Source: Paenibacillaceae bacterium (GTDB lineage Bacteria > Bacillota > Bacilli > Paenibacillales > CANHGK01). Taken from it: DNA of 45,286 nt. Location of the stretch: positions 1-45,286 of the forward strand of contig CANHGK010000018.1 in assembly GCA_947460235.1 (NCBI GenBank), given 5' to 3'. This document shows positions 34,961-43,574 of this stretch, piece after piece; positions within the stretch are counted from its first letter, which is position 1, and the number at the start of each line of letters is the position of its first letter. The notes under the pieces are model-generated. The model made no database searches, had not been told where the DNA came from, and saw only the letters and a list, made by a program, of their open reading frames with translations. A program made the translations under genes and the position numbers.

Positions 34961-36499
34961 TCAGGTCCGGACTTGTAATGAATAAATATCGGTCCGCCTG
35001 TCACGGAACGTAAGCACATCCTTTGACTTTCGATAACGATGTAGTGTTTCTAGATCGAGTTCGGCCATAATCACCGTTTCCGTATTTTCAGTGCATTCAG
35101 CCGCAATTCCATCTCTTGGAAACGAAAAGTCAGATGGCGTATAAATGCCAGATTGTGCATATTGAATGTCGACATTGTCTACATGAGTTAAATTGCCGAC
35201 CGTACCTGATGTAACAATGAACACTTGGTTTTCGATCGCTCGCGCCTGTGAACATGTTTTGATCCGTAAAAAAGTTTGTCTGTCTTCTGCACAAAATGGA
35301 ACAAAAATGATTTGAGCGCCTTCCTCGGCAACAATTCGCGAAATTTCGGGATATTCGATATCACTTCCTGGTTGAATGGAAATTTTTCCGCAATCCGTTT
35401 CAAACACCGCTAGGCCATTACCACCATTAAGTCCCCACCATCGACGTTCATTCGGTGAGATATGCAATTTGAATTGTTGAGCGATGGTTCCATCACGTCT
35501 AAATAACGTTGCTACATTGTACATGCGGTTATGTTGCTCCACAAAATGCGAACCGCCAATGATGTTTACGTTATATTTGACCGCAAGTTCTGTAAATAAT
35601 TCAATGTAATCTTTGGTATACGTACTTAATTTCCGTACTGATAAGCTTGGAGAGCGCTCATCTAGAAATGATAAAAGTTGCATCGTTAAATTTTCTGGAA
35701 ACACTGCGAAATCGGATTTATAATCAGAGGCTACATCTACATAATGTTCGCATTGCGTCGCAAATTCTTCGAAAGAATCGATTTTCTTCATCATATATTG
35801 CACAACACAAATGCGCACGGGAAATGATAATTTATAATGTGTTTTGCTGAATGCAGGCTTATATTCAATGTTGTTCCATTCCAGTAATGTTGCATAATTC
35901 ATTGAATCCTGATCGTCCGACAAGTAATTCGTGATCATCCTTTTCAATGTAAAACCATTCATCATTTGGAATGTAAGCACTGAATCATAAATGTTTTGTT
36001 GAAGAACTTCTTCCGCATATTCTTTAGGTGTCATTTTTTCACTATATTTGTGGTAGCCGGGAATTCGTCCGCCGACAAGAATCGAACGCAAATTCAAATG
36101 CTCAGCCAATTTTTTGCGTGCTTCATACATGCGTCGTCCAATTTTCATTCGACGATACTCTGGATGAACCATGACTTCCATCCCATATAAACTTTCACCG
36201 CGCGGGTTGTGATTGCGAATGTAACCATTGTCTGTGATTTCGGAATAGGTATGCTGTTCCATATAATCGTCAAAGTTTACGAGCAGGCTTGAACAGGAAC
36301 CAATAATTTGCCCATCAAATTCTACGCACAATTGACCTTCTGGGAAATTCCGCACATGGCTTTCAAGCTGCGCGAGTTTCCATGGTTTCATGTTCGGAAA
36401 ACACATATTTTGCAATTCAATGATGTGGTCAAAATCCGAACGTTCTATTTGTCTGATCGTTATTTTTTTTTCGATGGAAATTAGTTGGTCGGATGTCAT
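34961..36499 (-). CDS. GNAT acetyltransferase fused to a nitrilase-like domain lacking the catalytic Cys (YhcX-like)
   Basis: 512 residues, with the ATG at 36499 behind GAGGT. Residues about 10-205 form a GNAT domain with the acetyl-CoA loop region VMVHPEYRRMKIGRRMYE. Residues about 225-500 form a carbon-nitrogen hydrolase domain with Glu269 (VFPEN) and Lys344 (QFKLHIS). At the nucleophile position the normal CYDIEFPE is GSDIEYPE, so Cys is replaced by Gly378 with Ser379 next to it. The same domain order is found in Bacillus YhcX. Either this copy is catalytically inactive in the hydrolase half or it uses another residue. Confidence 0.88.
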   Translation of the reverse strand: MTSDQLISIEKKITIRQIERSDFDHIIELQNMCFPNMKPWKLAQLESHVRNFPEGQLCVEFDGQIIGSCSSLLVNFDDYMEQHTYSEITDNGYIRNHNPRGESLYGMEVMVHPEYRRMKIGRRMYEARKKLAEHLNLRSILVGGRIPGYHKYSEKMTPKEYAEEVLQQNIYDSVLTFQMMNGFTLKRMITNYLSDDQDSMNYATLLEWNNIEYKPAFSKTHYKLSFPVRICVVQYMMKKIDSFEEFATQCEHYVDVASDYKSDFAVFPENLTMQLLSFLDERSPSLSVRKLSTYTKDYIELFTELAVKYNVNIIGGSHFVEQHNRMYNVATLFRRDGTIAQQFKLHISPNERRWWGLNGGNGLAVFETDCGKISIQPGSDIEYPEISRIVAEEGAQIIFVPFCAEDRQTFLRIKTCSQARAIENQVFIVTSGTVGNLTHVDNVDIQYAQSGIYTPSDFSFPRDGIAAECTENTETVIMAELDLETLHRYRKSKDVLTFRDRRTDIYSLQVRT

Positions 36500-36690
36500 T
36501 AGGGTACCTCAATTGTCAATTTTCAATTAGTGTATCAATTGAAGGTAAAGCTAATTCAAGAAAAACGTAAGTTTTGTGTAAAGTAATTAAATATGCACCA
36601 GAAAATCTGGCGGATTTCTTTTTATTGGATACGCTTAGCATACGACGAGTCTATTACAAGTAAAATAGCGGGATGGCGTTAACCCGATGT

Positions 36691-36719
36691 TTGACTTTCG
36701 GTCAATGAGTGATTAGCAT
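36691..36719 (+). promoter_or_regulatory. Promoter with overlapping palindromic operator for the DHA2 exporter
   Basis: TTGACT (36691-36696) and TAGCAT (36714-36719), 17 bases apart, form a plausible sigma-A promoter. TTGAC (36691-36695) and GTCAA (36701-36705) are a perfect inverted repeat over the -35 box, a common place for TetR- or MarR-type repressors of drug exporters. No such regulator gene is adjacent. Confidence 0.45.
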
Positions 36720-36753
36720 AATGAAAAGTGTTATTAATTTTGAGGAGTGAAAA

Positions 36754-38244
36754 ATGATGTCAAAGGACAATGTTACGAATGTAACTTCGAAGGAAGGCGT
36801 TGCACCGCAATCGATCAAAGATATTTTGTCGCCACTAATTGCGATTATTGTAGGATTATTTATGGTGATTTTGGACGGTACCGCTGTGAATGTGGCATTA
36901 CCGAAATTAGTTGAGACATTTAACAGTTCACTGTCCGTATTGCAGTGGACCGTTACCGGTTATGCGCTCGCCCAGGCCGCGGTCATTCCGCTTGCAGGTT
37001 GGTTATCCGATCGATTCGGGGCAAAAAAAGTGTTTTTGATTTCGCTCGTATTATTTACGTTGGGTTCGGTTTTGTGCGCACTCGCGGTTGATCCGGGTCA
37101 ATTGATTTTGTTCCGTGTGCTTCAAGGCTTGGGCGGCGGATTGGTGATGCCAATTGCAATGGCTTTCACGTACCGATTGAGTCCTCCGAATATGGTTGGT
37201 GCGGTAATGGGAATGATGGGGATTCCAATTTTGCTCGCGCCCGCACTAGGTCCGATTGTTGCTGGTTGGTTAGTTGATTTTGCAGCCTGGCAGTGGATTT
37301 TTCTTATTAATATTCCAGTTGGGATCATTGGGTTGGTCATTGGTGTGCGTTCACTTCCTTCAATCGCACCTCAATCGGTTGCAGCACTCGATAAATTGGG
37401 GATGATTCTTGGACCACTTGCGTTCGCAGCACTTTCATATGGGGTGAGTGAAGGCGGAAATGATTGGACTTCTGCAAAGACGTTGACGGGAATTATCGTG
37501 GGCGTTATCGCTTTGATTTTGTTTATCATTGTGGAATTGCGTCAAGAAAATCCGATGTTGGAGTTGCGTGTGTTCAAATCAATGGACTTTGTGCGCGGGA
37601 TTGTGATTCAATGGGTCACGCAAATTGGTTTGTTTGGAACGATGTTTTTGGTGCCATTGTTTTTGCAACAGGCCAAAGGATACAGTGCTTTTGATACTGG
37701 TTTGATCATGTTACCACAAGCTCTTTGTGCTGGATTGTTTATGCCGATCAGTGGGAAATTGTACGATAAAGTAGGGGCAAGGCCACTTGTGATGATTGGA
37801 ATGGCCATTACGACAGGCGCAGCTTATTTGCTCTCAACAGTCGATGCGGGGACGAGTGTTTCCACATTGCTCGTTCCGTTAGCAATGCTTGGTGCGGGAA
37901 TGGGCCTAGCGATGATGCCACTCAACACACATTTGATTATGGCTGCTCCGCAAAATTTAGTGGGACGCGTGACTTCCTTAACTGGAGCGGCGCAACAAGT
38001 CATTAACTCGTTTGCAATTGCGGGTTTGACGACGATTTTGATCCATCATATGAAAACTCAATTGACAGCAGGCGTTACCGAGATGGGTACGGTGTGGTCG
38101 ACGTCTTTTGGAAAAACGTTCATTGTGGTCATGTCGATTGCGGTTGGTGGGTTACTCATAAGCGCGTTACTGAATCGACCGAAACAGTCAGCGGAATTGG
38201 ATGATCAGGCCAAGGCGGAAGCTGCTAGTATGATGGTTGGGTAA
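36754..38244 (+). CDS. DHA2-family (EmrB/QacA) MFS multidrug exporter
   Basis: 496 residues with about 14 hydrophobic segments; the ATG follows TGAGGAG. Helix 1 carries the DHA2 signature (LFMVILDGTAVNVALP), the loop 2-3 motif is GWLSDRFGAKKVFLI, helix 4 has LFRVLQGLGGGLVMP, and helix 5 has the antiporter motif APALGPIVAGWL. It is expected to export drugs or other amphipathic compounds with the proton motive force. Monocistronic, ended by a strong terminator. Confidence 0.92.
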   Translation: MMSKDNVTNVTSKEGVAPQSIKDILSPLIAIIVGLFMVILDGTAVNVALPKLVETFNSSLSVLQWTVTGYALAQAAVIPLAGWLSDRFGAKKVFLISLVLFTLGSVLCALAVDPGQLILFRVLQGLGGGLVMPIAMAFTYRLSPPNMVGAVMGMMGIPILLAPALGPIVAGWLVDFAAWQWIFLINIPVGIIGLVIGVRSLPSIAPQSVAALDKLGMILGPLAFAALSYGVSEGGNDWTSAKTLTGIIVGVIALILFIIVELRQENPMLELRVFKSMDFVRGIVIQWVTQIGLFGTMFLVPLFLQQAKGYSAFDTGLIMLPQALCAGLFMPISGKLYDKVGARPLVMIGMAITTGAAYLLSTVDAGTSVSTLLVPLAMLGAGMGLAMMPLNTHLIMAAPQNLVGRVTSLTGAAQQVINSFAIAGLTTILIHHMKTQLTAGVTEMGTVWSTSFGKTFIVVMSIAVGGLLISALLNRPKQSAELDDQAKAEAASMMVG

Positions 38245-38280
38245 TAATAGATATCGATGTAAGATATGAATCAAAACATA

Positions 38281-38327
38281 AATCCGGTAGTCGATCGAAT
38301 CATAACGGACTATCGGATTTTGATTTT
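38281..38327 (+). terminator. Rho-independent terminator after the exporter
   Basis: A 12-bp stem (38281-38292 with 38308-38319, one G-T pair), loop of 15 bases, then TTGATTTTT. Confidence 0.88.
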
Positions 38328-38372
38328 TAAAAAGTATTGAGAATACATCGTCGTGCTGGAATGAGGTTCGTC

Positions 38373-38684
38373 ATGAAAAAATTAAGACAGATTGTTGCGA
38401 ATATAATTAGTATATTGTTGGCAATCATCACTGCATCACACCATTGGATGCATCTATTGATCCTCATGATTTTGGGAACGTCGACATCGATGATGGCAAT
38501 GATGAGTACTTTTATTTGGGTAAGGCGTTTGATGATTTTGGTCACTGTGATAACGAGTTTGTATAGTTTATATCAATTGTTTACAAACAAACTTCATACG
38601 AATTTTCTGCGTGTTTTTACACTGATTTCTGTGGTCGGAACAATGCTACTCGTTGTTTATTCGTTCATTTCTTTTGGATTTTAA
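38373..38684 (+). CDS. Small integral membrane protein, unknown
   Basis: 103 residues from the ATG at 38373 (AATGAGG upstream). A basic start (MKKLRQIVANII) and three to four hydrophobic segments, with HHWMHLLILMILGTS between the first two. No family is recognised. It is the last apparently intact gene before the insertion-rich zone. Confidence 0.6.
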   Translation: MKKLRQIVANIISILLAIITASHHWMHLLILMILGTSTSMMAMMSTFIWVRRLMILVTVITSLYSLYQLFTNKLHTNFLRVFTLISVVGTMLLVVYSFISFGF

Positions 38685-38789
38685 TTTGTATCTATATTTT
38701 TTCAAATTCAATATACATTTACGGGAATAAGTGTTAAAGAAGCAATCAAGCTTGAATTAGAAAAACGATGACGACGGATCGAAGATTAA

Positions 38790-38879
38790 ATTCGCTGTGT
38801 GATCCAAGAATATGAAAACGGCGGGGATACACGAAAGATTGTTCAGGAAGCAGTTGAATTGCTCATGGGCAGTAAATAA
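38790..38879 (+). pseudogene. C-terminal remnant of a CsoR/CstR-type regulator
   Basis: One frame with no start encodes CVIQEYENGGDTRKIVQEAV and ends LLMGSK before TAA. It resembles the C-terminal helix of DUF156 regulators of the CstR/YrkD group, which end in a similar CV...G-DT...V-EAV-LL pattern. The N-terminal part is missing or scrambled upstream. The neighbouring rhodanese fragment fits, because CstR-type repressors often control sulfurtransferase genes. The identification is tentative. Confidence 0.45.
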
Positions 38880-38907
38880 GAATAATGAAAAAATTGGGGG
38901 GAATATC

Positions 38908-39081
38908 ATGTTTGGATTATTTTCGAAGAAGAAATGGTCGGTCTTATTATCTGATGAGGCAGTGAAGATACTCAATATTGGAGGTTATCAGTGGATTGAC
39001 GTACGTGAACCAAGTGAATACAAAAATGGACATATTCCAGGGAGCAAAAATATTCCTCTTGGGTCATGTAGACGTACTTAG
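38908..39081 (+). pseudogene. Truncated rhodanese-domain protein
   Basis: 57 codons from an ATG behind TTGGGGGG. Residues about 16-54 match the N-terminal half of a single-domain rhodanese (INIGGYQWIDVREPSEYKNG, then HIPGSKNIPLGS in the usual place). After NIPLGS the frame changes to unrelated CRRT and stops, so the catalytic-Cys half is missing. The following 160 bases contain no continuation. It is broken, with the IS256-family element just downstream. Confidence 0.75.
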
Positions 39082-39240
39082 GAACGGTTAAAAATAAAAT
39101 TCTAAAAAGTGAATTGTTTAATTTACACAACATAGTTCATTACAAAGCTCAAAAGAATATAAAATGAGATTCATTGCATCTATCTAATTACAAAATACTA
39201 TTTAACACGTAAACGTAAACGTGGCAGCGTCAAGAATTAT

Positions 39241-40549
39241 GTGTAAATGCAAATAAGGCTTCTCATGTAGAGGAAAGCGTTAGTTTATTGTTGTGAACAT
39301 CTCTTGTAGTTCAGCATGTGCTTGATCAAATCCGATGTGGCAGCGTGTTGTAAAACGTTGGTTGTACCCCTCAAACTGTGAAACTAGAAACTTCTCTAAC
39401 GCTTCTTCGTTTGGAAATTGCTCTTTTCGTTTGGTGTACTTTTTGATTTGTTTGTTGAACGATTCAATCAAATTCGTAGAATAAATACTTCTCCAAATTG
39501 ATTTAGGAAAGCTGTAGAACGTAAACAGATATTCGTTTTCTTTTAGGGATTTGACGACTTTCGGATAAACAGGTTTCCACTTGTCGCAAAACGTTTTAAG
39601 CGCTTCTCGACCAGCCTTTTCGTCTTCTGCGCGGTATACGGATTTGAAATCATCGCAGATTTCACCGCGATCGGATACACGCACTTTATGTGCAATCGAA
39701 CGTGCAACGTGTACGCAGCATGTCTGGAATTTGGCTTTTGGATATACTTGCTCAATTGCAGATGCAATGCCAGATAATCCATCTGAAATAAATAGCAACA
39801 CGTCTTCCGTGCCGCGTGCGCGTACATCCTGTAATAACTCATGCCAAACAAAGGCAGATTCTGTCGGTGCAATCGTATAGGTTAGCACTTCTTTTGATCC
39901 ATCTTCACGGATACCAACGGCTAGATATACGGCTTCTTTAGAGACGGTTTCACGCTTCACAGCAATGAAAGTGGCATCAATATAAACACAAACGTAACGC
40001 TTCTCTAGCGTCCGTTTCGCGAAGGCATCAACGTGCTGAGCCATCACTTTCGTCATGTTAGAGACCGTTTGCGGCGTGTAATGATGTCCGTACATTTTCT
40101 CAATCAGATCAGAAATCTCGGTCATCGTAACACCTTTTTGAAACATGTGAATCACGAAGGATTCTAAGGTATCGTTCGAACGCTTGTAAGGCGCTACCGT
40201 CTGTTGTTTGAACTCTCCGTTGCGATCGCGCGGGATATTGAGCTGAAGATCGCCATATTCGGTATGAAGCGTACGCGAGTACCCGCCATTACGAGAGTTT
40301 CCAGAATTAAAACCAATTCGATCGTACTTTTCATAATCAAGAAATGCAGTTAATTCCGTTTCTAATAAGTGATTCATGGCTATTTCAAGGTGTGAGCGAA
40401 ATACTTCTGTTACGTCCTGTTTTGTGACTAGAGCTTGAACTAAATCTGATGTAAGATGATTCATGGGAAGACCTCTTTCTGTGAATGGTGTTGTGGTGAC
40501 TTCATTCTACAAGAAAAGGTCTTCCTTTTTGCTATTCATCTATTTACAC
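39241..40549 (-). mobile_element. IS256-family insertion sequence (approximate ends)
   Basis: The transposase gene is flanked by GTGTAAAT at 39241-39248 and its complement ATTTACAC at 40542-40549, oriented as inverted ends, with weaker matching further in. No convincing target duplication is visible at these limits, so the exact ends are uncertain. Confidence 0.7.
39280..40464 (-). CDS. IS256-family transposase
   Basis: 394 residues, full length for the family, with the ATG at 40464 behind AAAGAGG. The DDE triad is visible as Asp163 (YIDATFIAVK), Asp228 (FISDGLSGI) and Glu334 (TNLIESFNKQIKK). The conserved C/H segment KFQTCCVHVARSI lies between the second and third residues. Intact and probably capable of being expressed. 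Confidence 0.95.
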   Translation of the reverse strand: MNHLTSDLVQALVTKQDVTEVFRSHLEIAMNHLLETELTAFLDYEKYDRIGFNSGNSRNGGYSRTLHTEYGDLQLNIPRDRNGEFKQQTVAPYKRSNDTLESFVIHMFQKGVTMTEISDLIEKMYGHHYTPQTVSNMTKVMAQHVDAFAKRTLEKRYVCVYIDATFIAVKRETVSKEAVYLAVGIREDGSKEVLTYTIAPTESAFVWHELLQDVRARGTEDVLLFISDGLSGIASAIEQVYPKAKFQTCCVHVARSIAHKVRVSDRGEICDDFKSVYRAEDEKAGREALKTFCDKWKPVYPKVVKSLKENEYLFTFYSFPKSIWRSIYSTNLIESFNKQIKKYTKRKEQFPNEEALEKFLVSQFEGYNQRFTTRCHIGFDQAHAELQEMFTTIN

Positions 40550-40853
40550 AAGATATTTTACGCTCTCTTCAGAAGATAGAGAATCTGAATATTTTGAAGC
40601 AATAAATATAATACTTCAAACTATTTTAGGGGAAGAATGCTATGCTCAAGACATTCAATATGTAACCGTTTAAAAATGCCAGAGGATTTTGAAAAATATA
40701 TTACAATGATTGATTTACCAGATAATTTGAATTGGTATAAATCAAAGAATAGTCATTAATGAATCAAATAAATGAATCAATTTCATAATTGCTCTGACCG
40801 AGTTTTAGAAAAAGAACTCATTCACCGAAAATCATGAGTTTGATTTTTTGAAA
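40550..40853 (+). pseudogene. Unassigned gene debris between two insertion sequences
   Basis: Frame 40557-40673 encodes 38 residues (contains YFEAINIILQTILGEECYAQ) with no start; after its stop, ATG 40676-40759 encodes 27 residues (MPEDFEKYITMIDLPDNLNW and on). The two pieces could be one gene with a small indel around 40665-40676, its front end removed by the IS256-family element. I do not recognise the family. The remainder up to 40853 holds only a weak hairpin (actcat/atgagt, near 40818-40841). Confidence 0.4.
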
Positions 40854-42153
40854 TTAAGCTGCAAGCACATCCAATCGAGCGTTTAATCGATCTAGCGCAA
40901 GTTTGATTCCGTTGTACACCAGTGTGATGAGGTCAAATTGGAATTTGGCTCGTTTGCCGGTGCGATATCGAATCTGATTTAACCCGAAATACTGTTTCAA
41001 GTACGCGAATACTCGTTCAACGGAGGAGCGTTGTTTGAACAACTGTTTCCACCGTTCACTACCACGCGCTGGAGCACAGTATTTTCGTAAATCGGATGTG
41101 ATTTTGACCTTAAACACTTTTTGACACAGGCTATCGTGCGCTAACGGACAGGTTGAACATTCTTTTGGACGGCCGTACTTGATCGTTTGGTACTTCTGAT
41201 CATAGCTATCGTATCGATAGGAATGTTCCCGGACGCAAGTCGGTGCAAAATGTTCGTCAAATCCAACCATTTCTGGTTCCCGCCGTTTGTTATATGCGAT
41301 GATTCCGTGTGCGTTCATCTCTAATATCTGTGCGTAGATTGGTTCATGATCGTATCCGGCATCCAATATCCCATAGCGGATGACATGGTTGGGAAATCGC
41401 GTTTGGATTTGTTTGAGTAACGGAATTGCTGCTTTCCCGTCATTTAGATTCCCGGAAGAAAGTAGCTGGCTAAGCACGTACTGACTTTTCGTTCCGACCG
41501 CAAGTTGAACTTTCTAGCCAAACCAGAAGACGTTTTTGCCTTGACTATTACACTTGATGCCCCATTTCGGGTCAATTGGCATCTGTTCAATTAGCGAATC
41601 GACGGTTTCGTCCAATTGATCTGCGATTTGTTTTTCATAGATTCCTTTTGCAGCATCGTCTGTTGCTTTCTGTTCTTGCAAAGTTGCTTGCGATGCTTTG
41701 GATTAACGTCCACGTTTCTTTGGTTGTTTTATTGGTTTCGTTTCTTTTTGCGGCGCTTGATCGCGTGCCTCAACATGAGTCGCATCAATGGCGACGGCAT
41801 CATCTGCAATAAAACCTTCATTCATTGCCGAGAGAACCAACGGATTGAACAACAAAGACAAACCATTGGACTGATTCAGCATCGTAACTAGGCGCGTGTA
41901 CGAAGATTCCGAAGGAATACGATCATTCAATGAAAAACCGCAATACCAACGAAACGCAACATCGGATTTCAGACGCTTCACCAAATCCGTAACAAAAGGG
42001 ATTCGTTCAACAATTTGTGCCATTTACGATTAGATCATCGCACGATAGTTGATCACTTCTGGCCGAACGGGGCGTTGATTTACGCAGCAAAACGAGCGCA
42101 GGTGTAATGTCGATCGTTGCAAAGATGAGTTCGAATCGATCTTTTTGATCCAT
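40854..42153 (-). pseudogene. IS1182-like transposase with two in-frame stops and an N-terminal frameshift
   Basis: From the ATG at 42023 to the stop at 40854 one minus-strand frame encodes a complete IS1182-type transposase except for TAA at about 41702-41700 (after PKKRGR) and TAG near 41516-41514 (after VFWFG). Upstream, 42153-42025 encodes the usual N-terminal piece (FELIFATIDITPALVLLRKS) in another frame. Visible motifs are AIDATHVEARDQAP, GILDAGYDHEPIY, CSTCPLAHDSLC and RSSVERVFAYLKQYFGLN. The element is dead unless the stops are suppressed. Confidence 0.88.
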
Positions 42154-42344
42154 TTCGAATCATTCTTGCAGGGTAAACAGACTTTCTTGTCGTAAATAGT
42201 ACATGGATTATCAACACTTAACTATTTCGAGATTTGGGGAGATACTGCTTTTTAAATGCCTGAAATTTGTGATAAACACTAAGGTTTGGAATTATGAAAA
42301 TTGATTCAAATAAATTCTTAATTGGGTTTTAAATGGAGGACTGA

Positions 42345-42947
42345 ATGAATCTAGACATATTATCCAAGCGTTGGGCATTGGTCATTGCGCGGGAAAGTAA
42401 TCAACCTGAGCAAGAAGCTGTCATTGCTTTTGGATTGCATTTGGCTCTTCAATTTCTGATCAAAGGATTGTGGATTGGTTTGTGGATGTTGTTCGTTACA
42501 GAGCCAATTCATGTATTAAATATTGCCATTGCGTTTGGTCTGTCTCGGGCAATCATGGGTGGAGTTCACGCTCCAACATTTGTACGTTGCCAAGTGTGGT
42601 CATTGGGCACAATGGGAGTTGCCTGGTTCGCGGCACAAGCATCTAGCCAAGCTTACAGTAATGACTCCATTGCACAAATGAGTATTGCCTTTGTGATGAC
42701 CATTAGCATGATCGTATTTATTGTGAGCAAAGTACCCATCCGTTGGGGTGCAAGATCTTATTCGACTCGAAGAGTATTATGGAGTAAATGGCTTGCTTTT
42801 ATATGGCTTGTAACCATCACGTGCGGAATTGTGATTGGACAAGCTGGGGGCTTTATTTTTCAATGCGCGGTCGATTGTTTCATGGCAACATTTTTCGGTA
42901 TGTTGCTGAATGTGCAGCCAATCTCCAAATGGATGACCAAAAAATAA
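42345..42947 (+). CDS. agrB: AgrB-like peptide-processing membrane endopeptidase
   Basis: 200 residues, with the ATG preceded by ATGGAGGACTGA. The AgrB signature SRAIMGGVHAPTFVRC gives His75 and Cys82, almost the same positions as the catalytic pair of Staphylococcus AgrB. Five or so hydrophobic segments surround it. AgrB cleaves the AgrD tail and closes the peptide ring. The next small gene encodes an AgrD-like peptide, and the following two genes encode an AgrC-like sensor, so the order B-D-C is that of agr loci. Confidence 0.9.
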   Translation: MNLDILSKRWALVIARESNQPEQEAVIAFGLHLALQFLIKGLWIGLWMLFVTEPIHVLNIAIAFGLSRAIMGGVHAPTFVRCQVWSLGTMGVAWFAAQASSQAYSNDSIAQMSIAFVMTISMIVFIVSKVPIRWGARSYSTRRVLWSKWLAFIWLVTITCGIVIGQAGGFIFQCAVDCFMATFFGMLLNVQPISKWMTKK

Positions 42948-42968
42948 AAATTGAAATGGGGAATGGTT

Positions 42969-43097
42969 ATGTTTTTTCTGTTTAGTGTAATTGCGAAAGT
43001 GGTTACTGCATTGGCGCATAGTGGCGTGACAATGAATACTTTTGTTTGGGGTTATGAACCAGAAATACCGATACAATTACAAAAAAAGGGGGAATAA
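42969..43097 (+). CDS. agrD: AgrD-like autoinducer precursor without cysteine
   Basis: A 42-residue frame from the ATG at 42969 (GGGG seven bases upstream; ATG 42963 is possible). It has the three-part AgrD layout: an amphipathic leader (FFLFSVIAKVVTALAHS), a core, and an acidic tail YEPEIPIQL of the type recognised by AgrB (compare YEPKSP in Listeria AgrD). Aligning the tail places the five-residue ring as TFVWG, residues 24-28, with Thr24 at the position of the ring-forming Cys. There is no Cys anywhere in the peptide, so a lactone rather than a thiolactone is expected. Ser18 is too far out for the usual five-residue ring. Confidence 0.8.
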   Translation: MFFLFSVIAKVVTALAHSGVTMNTFVWGYEPEIPIQLQKKGE

Positions 43098-43100
43098 GTA

Positions 43101-43568
43101 GTGGATTTCGGAAAAATATTTTATGCACTGACAATTGTTTTGGATAGCTTTTTGATTTTTGCGATTGGTTTGAAGTTGGTCGATCCAAGAAATAGTTTAC
43201 GAACCTCAAAATTTTGGTTAGCAATCGGAATTTTCAGTACGTTAATTCTATTCGAGCGCTTCATACTAAATGAGTCATTGGCACAGTTGATGGGTATAGT
43301 AAATCTGGGGCTTTATTTGGTCTTTTTCTTGGTGGTCGCAGATGGCAGTATGAAACGAAAGTATTTGGCTTATTTGATCATGATTGTTACACTGATTGCG
43401 TCCGAAATAGTTGCTGGTGTGGGGTATTCGTTTTTTACAGGTTTCGATTTAGGGAAACAATTAACTGATTTCACGATTCGTGCACAAATTACATTGTTGG
43501 CAAATGTCGTGAAATTCGTTGTGTTGGTCATTGTAATCAGATGGAAAGTCCGAGCGTTGGAGAGATAG
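43101..43568 (+). CDS. Membrane sensor part of a split AgrC-like receptor
   Basis: 155 residues from a GTG with AAGGGGG eight bases upstream. Five hydrophobic segments fill almost the whole protein (for example YALTIVLDSFLIFAIGL at the start). It ends at a TAG and lies in the same frame as the following kinase gene, with only CAT GCT between that TAG and the next ATG. Together they would make about 445 residues with a multi-span N-terminus and a kinase C-terminus, the size of a normal AgrC. It may be a separate subunit or the front of an interrupted gene. Confidence 0.7.
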   Translation: MDFGKIFYALTIVLDSFLIFAIGLKLVDPRNSLRTSKFWLAIGIFSTLILFERFILNESLAQLMGIVNLGLYLVFFLVVADGSMKRKYLAYLIMIVTLIASEIVAGVGYSFFTGFDLGKQLTDFTIRAQITLLANVVKFVVLVIVIRWKVRALER

Positions 43569-43574
43569 CATGCT

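Noticed and set aside
39064-39240. Second insertion sequence end (tttacacaa near 39120)
   Set aside because: It shares a short motif with the IS256-family end, but there is no transposase remnant or matching partner, so it may be chance.
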